Shown here: piece after piece, positions 23,001-38,000 of the stretch
Numbering within the stretch: position 1 is the first letter of the stretch
Layout of the letters: each line of letters begins with the position of its first letter
Assembly: GCA_016297005.1 (NCBI GenBank)
Contig: JAEDHK010000004.1
Span: 115,158 to 179,157, forward strand
Source of the DNA: Clostridia bacterium
GTDB taxonomy: Bacteria; Bacillota; Clostridia; Christensenellales; DTU072
Direction of reading: 5' to 3'
DNA: 64,000 nt
Notes under the pieces: model-generated
Told to the model about the DNA's origin: nothing
What the model saw: the letters and a program-made list of their open reading frames with translations, nothing else
The model's database searches: none
Translations under genes and position numbers: made by a program

Positions 23001-26000
23001 CTGGATTATGCCGTTATAACTGAGCGCAACGTTACCCTCTTTCGGCAAGATCAGAATGTTATCGACGCTGTACGTGCTATAACCGTCTTTGGTGATGCTG
23101 AGCGATCCTTTATCGCTTACGGCGTAGAAATAATCGCCGCCCAGATACTGGTAGTCTTTCCCTTCGTAAGAGAAGATAAAGTCTTCCGGCTTCAGAGTGC
23201 CCGAATAGGGCTCTCCGTTGTCGGTGTATCCGAGATAGGTCGCGCGGGCGTCGATCTCCTTTGCTCTTTCGAGCGCAAGCAATTTGTTTCTTGCCTTGGC
23301 GCGATCGGTCTTACCGCTTGAACTGCTGTAAGAATAAGTATCTCCGGGATAAAGCGAAATCAGATGATCGAGCAATGCCTTATCCATCTTGGCAATCGTG
23401 TTGGTCTTACCGCGGTTTGCGGATTCGGTCACGGCGATTTCAAGGAAGGCGAAGTTACCGTCCTTATCCGACTTCGTGCTATACATCTTTCCGCTGCCGG
23501 AAGAGTAGTTGACGACGGCGTCCTTCACGGGATTACCGTCGGTATCGTGTACGGTACCGTACATCCTGCCGACGACGCCCATATCGCCGTTGATCTCCTC
23601 GTCCTCTATCATACCGTCCGGGAAGAAGACGACCGGGAGGCCCATACCGTTACTCTCGAACTCGGGCACCTCTCCGCTGTATTTGCTCTTGAGGATCATG
23701 GTCGAAAGCATCTTACCACCGAGGATGGTCGCCATATCGAGGGTATAGAAACCGAACAAGTCGATCGAGATCTCGCAAGTTGCCGAAATCATGAGTGCAT
23801 GGTGCTCGATATGCGCTTCTATGTCGCCTTTGCCGTTCTTGTAAGAGGGTGCGAGCAGGATAGCGTCGATGATGTTCGACGTGGTCTTACGCACGGTCAG
23901 ACTGGCTCTGGAATACTTATTCCTGGTCAGTTTCGGATAGTTCTCGTACTGGAAGTTTATTTCATTCGTAACAGACTTGATCGCATTGACCAACCCGGTG
24001 ATCGTATCGATCATGTCTATAATACCGGTCGGGTTCCAACTCATCAGTTTTACCACCGTCTTAATGAGCTTGACGCCCGTTACGATAATGGAAATAACTC
24101 TGATCAGCGTAGTAAAGCCTTCGGCGTCGCTACCCTCATAACCGGCGTCGTCGTCGGCGTACGTATTGGGACCGGTCGCCGCGTCGACGTGCGGATACCA
24201 GGCGTACAAGTCTTTTCTGTTCCAGTAGTCGGTACGGCTTTCGAGCGTAATATTAAGGCCGTCCGTCCAGATCAGGTCAAAGACGCTGTTCATGATATCG
24301 CTCATGCTGGCCTGTAATCCGTTGCCGTTGAGGAACAAACCGTTGAATCCGCCGAAGTCGTTCAGATTGCTCGGGATGTCGAGCAGTAAAGCGAGATCTT
24401 TATCGCTTCCGCCGCCGCCCTCTCCGACGCCAAGGTTGAATTTAAGGCTCAAACCGCCCTCGGGCACGGACAGAAGAACGCGGTTGTTTTCGTCCAGACG
24501 GAAGTTTACGCTGACGTTGTTGAGGTTGTTGGACGAAATGATAATGCTGTTGATCTCAGGCAAATCGATACCGATGAAATCGCCCAGGGTGTCCACCTGC
24601 GGAACGAGCGCAATAGCGTCGTTATAGAGCAGAACGTTGAACGTAGTGCTCTGCTGAACGCTATCGGTCAAAGTATCGTTGTTATCAAGACCGACGATTA
24701 TTCTGATCTCGGAAAGAACGCTCTGATAGGTGCTGTTGGTCATCGAAGAGGGATACTCTTTGGCGACGGCATCCAGGTTTTGTTCGATCTCATCGGCAAG
24801 ATTCTGCATTTCGAGGGCGCCGAGGTTGTCGTACATACCTTTCTGCGCATTCTTCTTGTACAGATCTTTCAGCTCTTCGAGCGCGTCGAACATGGCGCTG
24901 CCGGCGCCGGATGCGGGAGTCTTCTGGATGGAACCGACCGAACCTTCCGTGTTCAGCTTCAACAGGTCAAGAACCATTTGCTGCGCATTGAGACCGGAGT
25001 ACGGATCGAGCGTAAGCATTCCGCCGGCGATTCCTTCAAGGATGGCGCCGATGTTGACGCCGTTTGCGACGGCCTGAACAAGACCGAGCGTACCCGCGTC
25101 GAGATAAACGCCGCCGTCGACATAATAGATACCGAGCAGCAATTCGTCCATATAATTGATATTGATCAACAGGATGGACTTTGTAAGGTCGGTCAGATCC
25201 AGCGCAACGTCGAGCGTTACGATCAGTTTCATGTAGGTTTCCTGACATTGCAGATCGATCGAACCCTCTTCCATGCCGATTAATTTTTCCAGCGTGGTTT
25301 CGAGCTGATCGATGACGACGCTCTTATTGCCGTTATCGTCGACGGTGTTCAGAACGACGTCAAGTTCGAGCGAAAGATAGATATTCTTCAATTCGTCGAT
25401 CTTAGTAAAGCCTTTCTTGGCACTGACGCCGTGAGAAAGCGCTTCTTTATACCGCTCCGAAGTCATACCCGTCATGGGAATCATAAACGTATAGCTCTTC
25501 TTGAAACTGTAATTAATGGAGAAGTGCTTATGTTCGTCCAGAACGACGCGTACGCCGGACAAGACGTCCTTTTCATAGCCTATCTCCAAACTGGCGATAT
25601 TGGGCAGAACGTCCGGCACGTCCATGACGTAATTCATGAGCGTGTACAGGAGCGCGCCCGTGATGGCCACGTTGAACACGTCGGTATTGTACAGTACGAA
25701 CAGCATGTTCGCCGTGAAGTCCGCGTCGGAAATGGAGTTGTATTTATACGCCGATTCCGCCGAAGAACCGATATCGTTACCGGGATAACCGCTCGCATTG
25801 GACGCTTCGCTCTCCCCGTCGTCTTCCGCCACCAGACCGTTGATCATCGTGGAAAGCATATCCTTCACGAACGATCCGAGATCGACGCCGGTCATATAGA
25901 CTTGCGGATATCCAAGACCGCTCAGATCGACGTAAATGGTTCCGTCATAGTAATTGCCGACGAACGTGATACCCAGGATCACGTTTCCTGCTTTACTCTT

Positions 26001-29000
26001 GATGAGTAATTCCAGACCGATCTTCGAGAGATCGCTGAAATCTACCTGCGTACGAAGTACGAAATCGAGTTGCTGATTCAGACTCTCTTCGTTGCTCTGC
26101 AATTGGAGATTCAGACCCTTAATCAGGTTGGAAGTGATATCGGAAAGATCGATGAGCGTATTGAAGTCGTCGTTGATCGTCAAAGAGCTGTTGACTTCTC
26201 CGACCCAGACGTAGCGGGTAATGGATTCGTAACGACTGAACTTGCTCTCCTGCGTCTGACCGTTACCCAAGAAGTCTACGGCGTCGCCGATGTGGATATC
26301 AAGTCCGCCGATAGACATACCGTACGAAAGTTTACTGTCGGAAAGAATGTTTCCGTCCTCGTCTTTCAGCGCGGTATCGAGAGGTACTCTCAGATCCAAT
26401 CTGTTCGTAACAAAGTTGATATCGAAAGTGATGTTTCCGATATCGGCAAACGTCCACGTATTATCGACAAGTTTAATGAGCGTGTCGATCATGGCGCTGC
26501 TGAACCGAATACCGAGCGTATTTTCGCTGAGCGCCGCGCTTTCTAACACGCGACCCCAGTCGATCTCGGAGATATCGAGCGCGGTATCTTCGCCAAGGAA
26601 GCCCGAAGCGTTCAGGTTCTCTTTAACAAGCTCGTCATAGTCCTTGGCGGTTGTACCGCTTGCGAACATCGCCAGGAAGACGTAAATCAGGTTGCTCCCC
26701 AAAAATTGATACATATCGGCGCCGTCGACCGAATACCTCTCTTCGGGGTTGATATCGCCCATATCGAAGTAAAGTATCGGATTCAGCGCGGGACTCTCTT
26801 TTTCGGTGTTGAGCACGCCGCTCATCTCATATATGTTGAAGATATTCGTTCCCTGACTATTATATCCGCTCAGTTTAATGTCGAAGTATACGTCGGAAAT
26901 ATCCATGTCGATCGACAACGCAAGACGGATGTCGCCGGAAGCGTTCTCCATCATCTTCATGTAGAAGAAAGCCTCGATACCTTCGGATCCGAGGGTGTCG
27001 AACAATTTGCTCCAATCGATGACCGTCTTTAAGACTTCGCTGGACATGAGCATGTCGACGTTGACCTGCAAACGCGTGCCGGCGATATCGGTAATCATTT
27101 CCGAAATGCCGTAATTCTCGGGCACGTTCCCTTTGAGCACGTCCATCAGCGAGAAGGTAGAAACGTGATAGCCATTGAAGAATCCGGCGTCTTCTTTATC
27201 CTTTAACTCGCTCAGGAAGTCGTTATAGAACATCTCGGGATTGATAGAGAATTGCGTATCGTTCAGGATACCGAACAAGAAATCGTAACCGAGGTTATCT
27301 ACGGAGCCTTCTCCGTTGATCTTTTCGTTATCATACAGGTGCAATATGACGCCGAAGTCATCGCCGTACTCGACGGACACGTCGCCCTGCGTAAAGACGA
27401 GGTTGACCAGATCGACTATGGCGTCGGTGGTTTTGAAGTTGACCAACAATGCGTTCAGGACTTCGAGCAGGATATCAACCGTCAGAATCAGGCTTGCTTC
27501 CGAACTGCTGAGGCGTATCAGAGCGTTCAACAATTCGGCATTGTTGCCGGTGGTCGCCGCGTTGCCAAGTTGCTCGAAAGGCGTCTTGGCGTCTTCGTTG
27601 CCATAAGCCTTGACGATCTTATTGATCAAGGCGGCATTTTCGCTTTCTCCGCCGGACAGACCAAGCATCGACATCACAAAAGAAACGGTGTCGAATTCAA
27701 GCGCGACGCTCAGCGTAGTATCAAAGACCTCCAAAGAGAGATAGACCTTACCGCCTCTTATGTAGACGGAAATCAACGTCTGTTCAAAACGGGACGCTTC
27801 GCCGGTGGCGTCGTACTTCATCAACGTATACTTTATGGCCAGATCGGCGTTGAGCGACTGTTTGATCTGCTCGGGATCGCCGCTGATCGCTTTCTCCATA
27901 TCGAGTGCGATACGCGCGTTGATGGTCGCGCCGAGAACGGTGGAAGTCAAGAACTGCAAATATATCTCGGAAATATCAAGATCGGCGAACAACAGGTCGA
28001 CGAGCGCGACAAGGTTAGTCTTGCCCTGTTTTTCCGTAAAGGTCAGGAATCCGCCGAAGCTCAAATACAGTTTCATTTCGTCATAGTTGACGTAATCGCC
28101 CGTTTCTTGCAACAAGTCGGGCTCACTGCGGATCACGCCGCCGTGTCCGTCGTCATACACGTTGACGATGATCAGTTCGCCTTTCGTATGTTCGCCGCTG
28201 AGACCGATCGTCACGTCGATGGCGGCAACCGTACGAGCGTTGAGACGGGCCTCCTGCATTTCGACGAACATCGTCTTGTCGATACCGCGAGCGCCTTTCA
28301 GAATGTTTTCCAGTTCAGAAGCGGCGTTCTTACGAAGCAAATTGATATACTCGTTCAGGATAACGCCGTCGTCGCTGAACGTCAGTACGGAAAGGAGCGC
28401 GTTGATATCGTCGAGAGAGCTGTTTTCGTCGATGCCGGAAACTTTATCGACGATATCCAACTTGGTTGCGACGACGGGATAGGTAGAAGAATAGTAACCG
28501 AAGTACTGATCGTTCTCGACGATGAATCCGTCGTTCTTCCTCACCGCATATACGGCTTTGCCCAAAGGATCAAAGTTGGTCGTTTCTCTCAAAAGATAGT
28601 ACTTTGTACCCGCTACGAAAGTGCCGGTCGCCACCGTATAGTAGTCGCCCGCTTTCGTGGTATAAACGGCGTTGTTATAGGTCGGGATCTCCTGTCCGTC
28701 CTCTGCGAGCGTCGCGGTAAAAGAGCTTTCTTCCATGAAATACTCCGGACTGTCGGCAAAGTATACGCTCCAGATATCGTCCGTCAGATACTCGGTAACT
28801 CTGGACAGAGCGTTCAGGACGGCATACAAAGAACTGTTGTTTTCGGATACTTCGGCATTGTTATACCAATGCAATACGTCGCTCGGCATGCTCTCCACGT
28901 AATAGGGGAAGACGTACGTCGCAAGATTGACAAGTACGTTGGCTCTTTCGCTGAGACTCATGCTATCGGAAAGGTTATTCCAGGCGTTCAGGGCCGCTTT

Positions 29001-32000
29001 CCCTTTATCGGAAAGATCGTCGGCGTTGACAGAACTGATAAACGACGCCGTCCCGGCAAGACCGATGAACGTATTCAAAAAGTCTTCCATGCCGGTTGCG
29101 AATGCAAGCGACTTATAAACGAGGTAATTATTGTACGTCGTTTCGGCGGCATAGGCATTAAAGATATCCTTCGCCGCGCTGCTGACGCCGGAAATACCGT
29201 AAGAACGGGTTGTTTGCATTTCCAGAAGCACGCGAGTCTTGCGGTAGGAAGAAAGGGCGTCGAAGTCACTGTCCGAACCGACGAAAGAAACGGCGTCTTT
29301 TTTCAGTCTTACGAGGTCTTTAACCGCCGTATCGATCGTCGTGTACAGCGAAGAGACGCTCTGCGCATAGGTCGGGCTCTTTTCGTCCGAAGCGTCGCCT
29401 TCCACCAGGAAAGCCGCGACGTAATCGACAAAATAGTTCTGGGTGGAGAACGTTTTATCGAACAACAACGTCTTATACGCGTTGACGCCCTGATCGTAGA
29501 CGGTTTTGAGTTGACCTTCGAGAGTAAAGGTATACGTATTGTTTTCGATAGCGTCGACGATCGCATACCAGGCTTTTCTCTTGCCTGCCTCGTTGAGAAC
29601 GGTCATCTTGTTGATATAGCTTGCAAAGTCGACGTAACTTGCGCTGTCGGCATAAACGGAACGGCTGAGTTTTTCAATGGCCGTAACGACGGCGTTAAGC
29701 TTTTCTTCATCGCTCACCGCAAAGGTTTCCGTACCGTTCCACTGATTGACGTAACGATTGATAAGGTCGTTCGCCATGGCGAGCGTAAAGGAGTCGTACG
29801 CATTGACGAAAGCCAATCCGGTATTACGCACGTCGTCGACGGAGGGATAATTCTGAATCAGGTTTTCGAAGACGACGCTCATGTAGTCGATCAACAACTT
29901 TTCGTGCTTCGTCGCATAATCTCTCTTCCAATCGGTGAAGTCGCTCAGAGCAAAGTCTCTGTCCTTGACGGCATTATAGAAAGTTAAGGCAAGAATGGCC
30001 ATCTCTTCGCCGCTCATTTCGGAATAGACTACTTTATAAACGATATCGTCAAAGACGGCTTCCGCACCCTCTACGCCCGAGAACTTTTTATACAGTTCTT
30101 TGGACGAGCAGAAAGTATACTCGACCGGCATACCGGGCAAGCTGATGGCTCTGTCGATCGCTTGATAGCTGTATTCGCCGTATTTTTCGATCAGTACGGT
30201 AGCCAACGCCTCCGTAAAGGTGTCGAACATCGTATTCAACGACGCCGGGCCGTACGCAACGTTGAGCCAGGACGACGTGCTGTCGCTATACGCCTTGTAA
30301 AGAGCATAGAAAATCGCGCGGGATCTGTCGGCCGTAACGGCGGCTGTCTTACCGTATAATTGGTCGTTCAGTACCTCGTATACGGAATCGGCTGCGTCTT
30401 TGGCGTTCTTTCCGTTAACGTTGAGCGCGCTGTAGAAGTTGCTGAAATCGGTCGCGATCGTTTCGGCCGCCTTCTTCAGATAGTGCAATTGATCTTTCTG
30501 TTTATAGAAAGAAGAGGTGCTGACCGCCGAGAAGTTCTTCCAATCGTTCAGGACGCTCAGTCCGATATCATTGTCTCCGTATCTCGGTCTGTACGAGGAT
30601 TGAGTATAGTAGGTCTTGCCGGCCTGTTGCGTCGCGTCGCTCGTAAGCACGTAAGTGTCTCTCGAATAAGAACCGAAAGAACGAACGACTTTTTCGTACA
30701 ACATATTCGGTACGAAAGAATAGGTGTAGTATTGTACGCCCTGTTGCGCCACGGTGTCCTGACTTTCTACGTATTGACCGGCCGATTCGTTGTACACGTA
30801 ATAATGCAGTCCACTCAGGTCGTCGCCGGGTTCCGTCGCCACTTTTTTGTAGAAAGAAGCCTCTTCGTACTTCTTCACGCCCCAGACGTTGACGGAAGAC
30901 AACGCTTTATCGGAGAATTTCAATAATTCGTCCGCAGTCGTCATCGTACCGACGTACGTTCTTACGCCGTCGATCACTTCGTCGATATAACTGTAGAAGT
31001 ATTCAACGTCCTCGGCATAAGCGGCGCGACATTCGGACGCAAGCGTTTCTTTATTGGCTGCCGCCCATGGTTCAAGAGTGGATTTCATCTCTTCGTTCCA
31101 CGCGGTGTTTTCGTTGTTCGTCGTAACGGTCGATTGCGCCTGATCGTACTGGAATTCGATCGTACCGGACTTTGTAATAGCGCGTTCGTACGTAGCGGAT
31201 ATCCAGGCGGAGCCTTCCAGGCAGGAAGCGGTGGGCGCGATATAATAGTACGTTTTGCCGTCTTCGTAGTTGCCCGAAGCGACGCAGTACTTGCCGCTCG
31301 TCAATACGTAGACGTTGGATCCGATCGTTGCGCCGACCTCGTAATCGGTACCGGCGACCATCGTTTTGATATAATCGACGATACGATAATAGGTCTTGCC
31401 GGAATCGAAGACGGAATCGCTCGTTCTTACGTACTTTCCGCCGTTTGAGACGAAAATTTCCGAATTGATCGGATCGCCGACCTTATAATCGGTATTCTGA
31501 GCAAGCGCGACCACGGTCGACGCTCCGGACGGATACCAATAATACTTCTTGCTGTTTTCGGGATGGTCGTAATCATACGAGAAGTTCTCGTCGGAAGTGA
31601 TCACGTAATCCGATCCGCTCTTTTCGTATACGACGCCCTTGATCGCCGTTTGCATCTGGAGTTCTTTCGAGCCCACGCCGTAATCCGTGTTGGCGACCAT
31701 CAAGGTCGGCGCAATTTGCGAGTACTCTTTTATAGCGGTCAGCTTGACGCCGGACGCGTTGCTGTTTATCAAAGCGTTCAGCGAGGACGATCCGGACAAC
31801 GCGGCCTGTTTGATCGCGGCGACGTTGACGGATATCGACACTTTGTATTCGACTACGTACTCTAATCTCTCCGTGCCCTTGCTATCCGTTTTATCAGTGG
31901 GCAAAGAATCTACCCAAGAGGAAGAACCCTGCTCCTGATAGCTTCTTTTCTGAGAGATCCTCTCCAAAGACTCCTTGTAGCCATTCGCCATTACGTTGTC

Positions 32001-35000
32001 GGCATACCATTGATTGTCAAAATACTTTTTGGCGCTTTCGCCGACCGTGTTGACCAGTGCGCTGACAGATTTTACCGTAGTACCGGTACGATATCTGCTC
32101 ACGATAGCGTCGCTGAGTACGGAACGATAGGCCTCAACGATATTCTGCAAGTAGGTCAGGAAGTTGCCGTATCCAACCTGAAGCATCGTGACGACCGTTT
32201 CGTTCGTCGCATACTTCTTGATCATATCTTCGGCCAGACTGGACAAAGCGACGGCGTTTTCCGCAAGCGAATCGACCGCCGAAACGAACTCGTTGATCTT
32301 GGCGTTATATTCCTGATCGACGTATTCGTAATAATTGCCGACGGACGCAGAAACGGGAGAGGCCACCGCGTTTGCGACGTAATAGCTCTTTCCGCTCTGG
32401 AACTGTGCGTCGCTCGTCAGAACGTATTTATCGCCGGACATTTCGTAGTAGGCGTTCGCGGGGACGGTCTGACCTGCCGTGACCGACGCCTGAGAAAGCG
32501 TATAGTAGCTCTTTCCGGGCATGACGACCGAGTCTCCGGTCCTGACGTACCAGAAGCGATCGACCAGACTTCCGTAGATTGTGCTTTCTTTATATTCGTA
32601 GTAGTTGTTGAGACCGGAGTTTACGGGCGAAGCAACCACGTCGAAACTGAAATAACGTTTACGCTGGAACTCGGTGTCCTCCGTCAGATAGTACTTACCT
32701 TCGGACTCCTCGAAGAATTCGCCCGCGGGGACGACATCCCACAACGTGACTTCCTCTTCCTTCATAACGTAGTACGTCTTGAAAGAATCGACGGTGCTGT
32801 CGGTCGTCTTTTCGTAATAACGGTCTTTACTGTTAACGATGGTATCCACTACCTTGGCAAAGTCTGCCGCAACAAATTTACCCTCAAAGATTCCGCCTTT
32901 CTTCGCTAATTCTTTCATGACTTGCTCGTACACGACCGAAACGGCGTCGTTCAGCCCGTCGCCGTCGATATCTTTTTTGATCTGATCGTACAACGCGCCG
33001 AGCGCGTCGGAGAAGCCGTCGTACATCTTGGCATAAATATCCACGTTGTCGGTGGAGAAGAAGCTCTTCTCGCCTGTGATGGCGCTGGCGATATCGGTAA
33101 TAGTCGCAAAAGACGAGGTCACGATGGTGTCTCTCATCTTGATACGCGTCTCTTCGTCGTTGCGGTACAGGGACTCGAATACCACCGAATAGCGGATATC
33201 GTTCAGTTCACGATAACGATTGCTATCGGCACTGATACGGATAAGCAAATCGTACGCAGACGCCTTAACCGAGGATACAAAGGTCTCGTTCCCCGCTTTG
33301 ATATCGTACCAATAATTGATCACGCCGGAAAGAATGGTCTTCGAAAGATCGGCCGTGCTCGTGAAGTAATCGGACTCGACGATAAGCGCGAGCGTGTCTT
33401 TTCCGAATCCCGGGAAGTCGAAATCATCGGCGACAAAATTGTTGTAATACACGGTAATATCGGAAGCGTAAGAAGCGTTACCTTGCAAAGCGTATCCGAA
33501 AGCAACGGCATAGTCCAGAATAACGTTGTTATATTCGGCGATAACGCTATCGCTTATATCTTTTTGCAACAAGGAATGCGCCGCTAAGAGATAACTGTCG
33601 GAGGCAGCGTTGTTTTTTACCATAGCGAATGCCAAAGCCGCCGGATAAACGCGATAGTTCGTGGAGAAATTCGACGGCAGATCGCCGGTGTAAGTCGCGC
33701 TCTTGATATTGTTCTCGGTCGCGTAACTCGCACCCGTCTTATCGAATTGTTGCGCATAAGCTTCGATGGTAAGCGTGGTATCGAAAAGTTGCGGCAAGAG
33801 CATCTGCAATTGCGCGGCCGCAAGAGCCTCTTCTTCCGCATATTTTTCATTATACGCTTCATAGATATCCCTGATGGCGTCCCAGAAGTGTTCCGTCTGT
33901 CTCGATCCCTCGACGAATTCGTATCCCGTTTGCGCGGTCAGATCGAGGTCTCTGCGCAAAACTTCGAACGAAGGATAGGCCGTGAAATCGATGTCACCGA
34001 CAAGCGCCGTCCACGCCTCGGCGGAAATCTCCCAGGAGACGTAGTTATCGGTGCGGATCTTGTTCAGATCGATGATCTTACCGATTTTCTCGTGATAAGC
34101 GCGATATACGCCGTTCAACGCGTCTTCCGGATTGTTATTCGACGACAGACCGACTTTTACATAGTTTCTGCCGATAGTCTTTAACAGCTCGGACAAAATA
34201 GCAAGAGCCGTACGCGAAGACCCGATGGCGTTGCCGTAATTCGACTGGATCAACAAATAGGCTTCCGTCGTATCGAAGATAAGATAGTACGTCAAAGCAA
34301 CTTCCTGCTCCTCGGTCAACATAACGTCGAGCGTCTTGTTGTATTCGCGAATTGCTTCGGGCGTGGCCATACCGATCGTACGGATGGCGGTAAGGTCCTC
34401 GGCGGAGTAATCAACGCCGGTAACGGCGGAAACGGAAGCGGGATCGACGTAAGTCATGATCATCGATTCGAACCACAACATATAGATCAGCTTATAAGTA
34501 TCGCTGTCCATCAAACTCTCGTAAGTGGTCGCGGCATAGGTACGGCTGAATTCTTCCAGACGTTCGTAAGCGCGGGCCTTCGTCTCTTTTTCGCTGTTCG
34601 ACCTGACTTTGGCGGCGGTATCGTATGCAAAATCGGACATCGCCAGACGGAACTCTGCCTCGAATACTTCTTCTTCGCTCAAACGAACGTCGGCGATATC
34701 GGCGAGTAATTCTGCTCTGTAAAGATCCCAGGAGGCGGCTTCCAGATTTTGTACCATTTCGTCGTAATCGGCGCTATGAACCTCGAAAGGCGTTTCCGTC
34801 GTGGACGTATAAGATATCTCTTTTCCGACGCGTACAAGCCATACGTCCTCCGCGACGATATTGCCGCGATAGTAAGCGATGGCAAGATCTTGTACGGCTT
34901 TCGCATTATTGATGCGGAACGAGTATTCGTTGTTCAGGAAGGACGTAAAGAAGCGATTGACTTCCGTACCGCAATACATCTTGGCGACGGCGGCGTCGAT

Positions 35001-38000
35001 CCAGTCGTCCGTTCCGTCCGGCTCGCCGCTGCCCGTTGTTTCGTCCTCGAAATACCGGTCGTAATATTCGGAATAAAGCGTCTTATTCGCATATATCTCG
35101 GTCAGAACGTAATCAAACAACATGGCCTTGCAGGCGTCGTTATCAAAGTAGTCGTAACGCGTAACGAAGCTGTTATACCAACCGTAGACGGTATTTCCGT
35201 TGATCGTGAACGTCGTTTCGGTCATGAATTCGTTCATCGTGGCGATCTTTTCTTCCACAGAGGTGTTTTCGATGACGTAATAAAGTCCGGACGTCTGAAT
35301 CATACGTTCGATTGCGTCGTGAATGGTAATCGTCACGGAAAGTCCGTTCGCTTTCAGGTATTCGGCAACGAATCCTTCGTAATAAGTGGACGAAGATTCG
35401 GGAATATTTTTATTAAGAACGATATTTTCGTACTGCGAATAGATCTGCTTTGCCGCGGCGCGGATACCGGAAGAGAGTCTTCCGTATTCTCCGCTGTATA
35501 CGGCGGTTACGGCAAAGGCGATCGCCTTTCTTTCTCCCTTGCGCATATAGGCGGCGTAATCGGTACCGAAACGCACGACGTTCTTATATGCGGAGGGGAT
35601 TTCGAGGCCGCTCAACGCGGATACGACGCTTTCGAGCGTAGTAAACGAAGACCCGCTCTCCGTGATCGCGTTATACGCGTCGGTTAACGCCGCTTTCAAT
35701 TCGCTTGCAATATCGGTTTCGTACCTATCGAGAGTTTCTTTCAACTCTTTTACGTCCGTAGAGGCGTCGCCGAAGCGTTGAATGAGCGCGGACACGATCT
35801 TATCGAAATAATCGAGGAACATGCTATTGCGCAAAACTGCGGTGGAATAACCGTATACGTTCGTCGCTTTCGGGTAAGAAACGTATTCCGTACCGTACAG
35901 GATCGATTCGGTCGAAGCGGAAGTATCGGTGTACAGTTCGTACAACATCGTCTTCTTGCCCGTATAGCCGAAGTAGTTCTGCGCGGCGGTCGCCCAGTTC
36001 ATCAACTGATTGTATTCTTCATCATTATAAATAGTAGACGGAATATTCAGTTTAACGGCAAGATCGATGGAATAATCGACGCCGATTTCTAACGACGGGT
36101 TACTGAACGTGGCGATAATGGACATTGTATCGGCCAGTTCCGGACTGACGAAATACTTCATCGCCGTATACACCGATCCGTACAGAATCTCCAACGCCAG
36201 CCCTTCGACGGCCTGCAAACGCAAATTGATAATGGCGTTCAGTATCTCCGCCTGCGTCGCAACCTGCGAAGCCGCGTTACCGGGCATCAATTCCATATAG
36301 GACTTGAGGGAATTGTACATTTCTTCCGTTACGCCGGCTTTGGCCGCCGCGGCGGGAGTTCCGGTAAGAGAAGCGATCTTACTCATCAGGTTTGAAATAC
36401 GGACCTTACCGAGGGACGCGTTCAGTCCGGACATATCGATGAACAGATCTCCGCGAATGTAAGACAAGATGATGACGTTGTCCCTTCTCGTCTCTCCGGA
36501 TTCGACCGAAATGAAGATCTGCGCTTGCAGTTCGTCCATCAACTTGCTGAAATCGGTGCCGACTCTGAGTTTTACGTCCAGAATAAGCGTCGCGTCGTCC
36601 TCGTTGATAATATCGATCACGGGCGCCAATGCCTTTTGCAAACCGAACGGTTGGGCTCCGATCAATTTCGCAATAAGATCTTTTACCTCAAAGCGACCTT
36701 GTTTATCGGACAATCCGAGCGTAAATTGCGTGCTCAGTTGCAACGTGTTGATATTGGCAATAGAGGTGTACTCGTCAACGCCGACAACCGACCAGTCTTC
36801 AAAGTTCCGGAATCCGACGAAGAAGTTCTTGATTCCGACGTTCAGTCCGAGACCGGCGGCGTTATCCTTCAAGAAAGAAGAACTGATATTTTTGCCGGTA
36901 TTTAAGCCTTCGCCCATGGCGGCGGCAAAGCCGATCGCAAAGCTAAGCACTTCGGCGTTACCTACGTCGAACGGATCGATGTTTTCTCCGATGCTGTTCT
37001 GGAAGGGATTGGCCTCAATATACATTTCCAGTCCGATATCGCTGAAAATATCGAAACCGCCCAGACCAAAGATATTCAGGAGAGCAGAGATGGAGCTCTT
37101 TAACGCTACGACGTACAAACCGTTGTTCTTCCATGCGAGACCGGCTTCAATGCCAACGCGTGCGCTTTCGGACGCGTTCTTCACGTCTTCGGCAATGGTC
37201 GTCCATGCGTTTCTCGTTTCTTCGTTGTCGGGGAAAACAAGATCGGCCGCATCGCGAAGCACAAGTTTGTTGATGTGCAGCGGCGTAGCGTCTACGTACA
37301 GATGTCCGTTCTGATAGGTGATCGTCGCCCAGATCTTTTGTTGCTCTTCTTCCGTTGCGCCTACGGTGTGCCATACGCGCAAATTGATCCTGATGATGGA
37401 GTCTTTTATGATATGCGATAAATAATCGGTATCTTCGCCGGTCCCCAGCTCGATATCTGCGGCGATATCAAGAGCAAACGTGACTGCCTGATCGTCCGAA
37501 ACGTACAACATAAGGCTGCCGAGAATAGAAGCCAGACCGTCGTTGATCTTGTTCAGGAAGTCGGAGATCGGAGAACGGTTCAGTTCTACGCCGTCCGCCT
37601 GATGGGCGTCCATCCTGATATAAACGGTAGTTCTGAATACGATATTGGGCAGCGTCTTATCCATCTCGGCGATAGACAACTTAACGGGCGAGCCATCCGG
37701 ATTGGTTTTTACCGGATCGACCAGTTCTCCGTTGTCGTCTCGGGCAAGACCCAGAGCGCTTTCCAGACTGTCCGCACTCTTAGCCCCGAGGATGTACTGA
37801 TTCTGGTCCAGACTCAATTGAATGGTATGGACGGAGAAATCAGCCGTAACGCCGGCGCCGCTTGTAACGCCGTTTTCGTCCAGAGAATCATAAGTGAAAC
37901 CGACGCGGATCAGATCGCGGTCGCTGTCGTTGAATTCTTCTCCGGCGTAATTTGCGGGCACACTGAATACGGAGACGTCGATACTCAATTCTCCGGCCGC

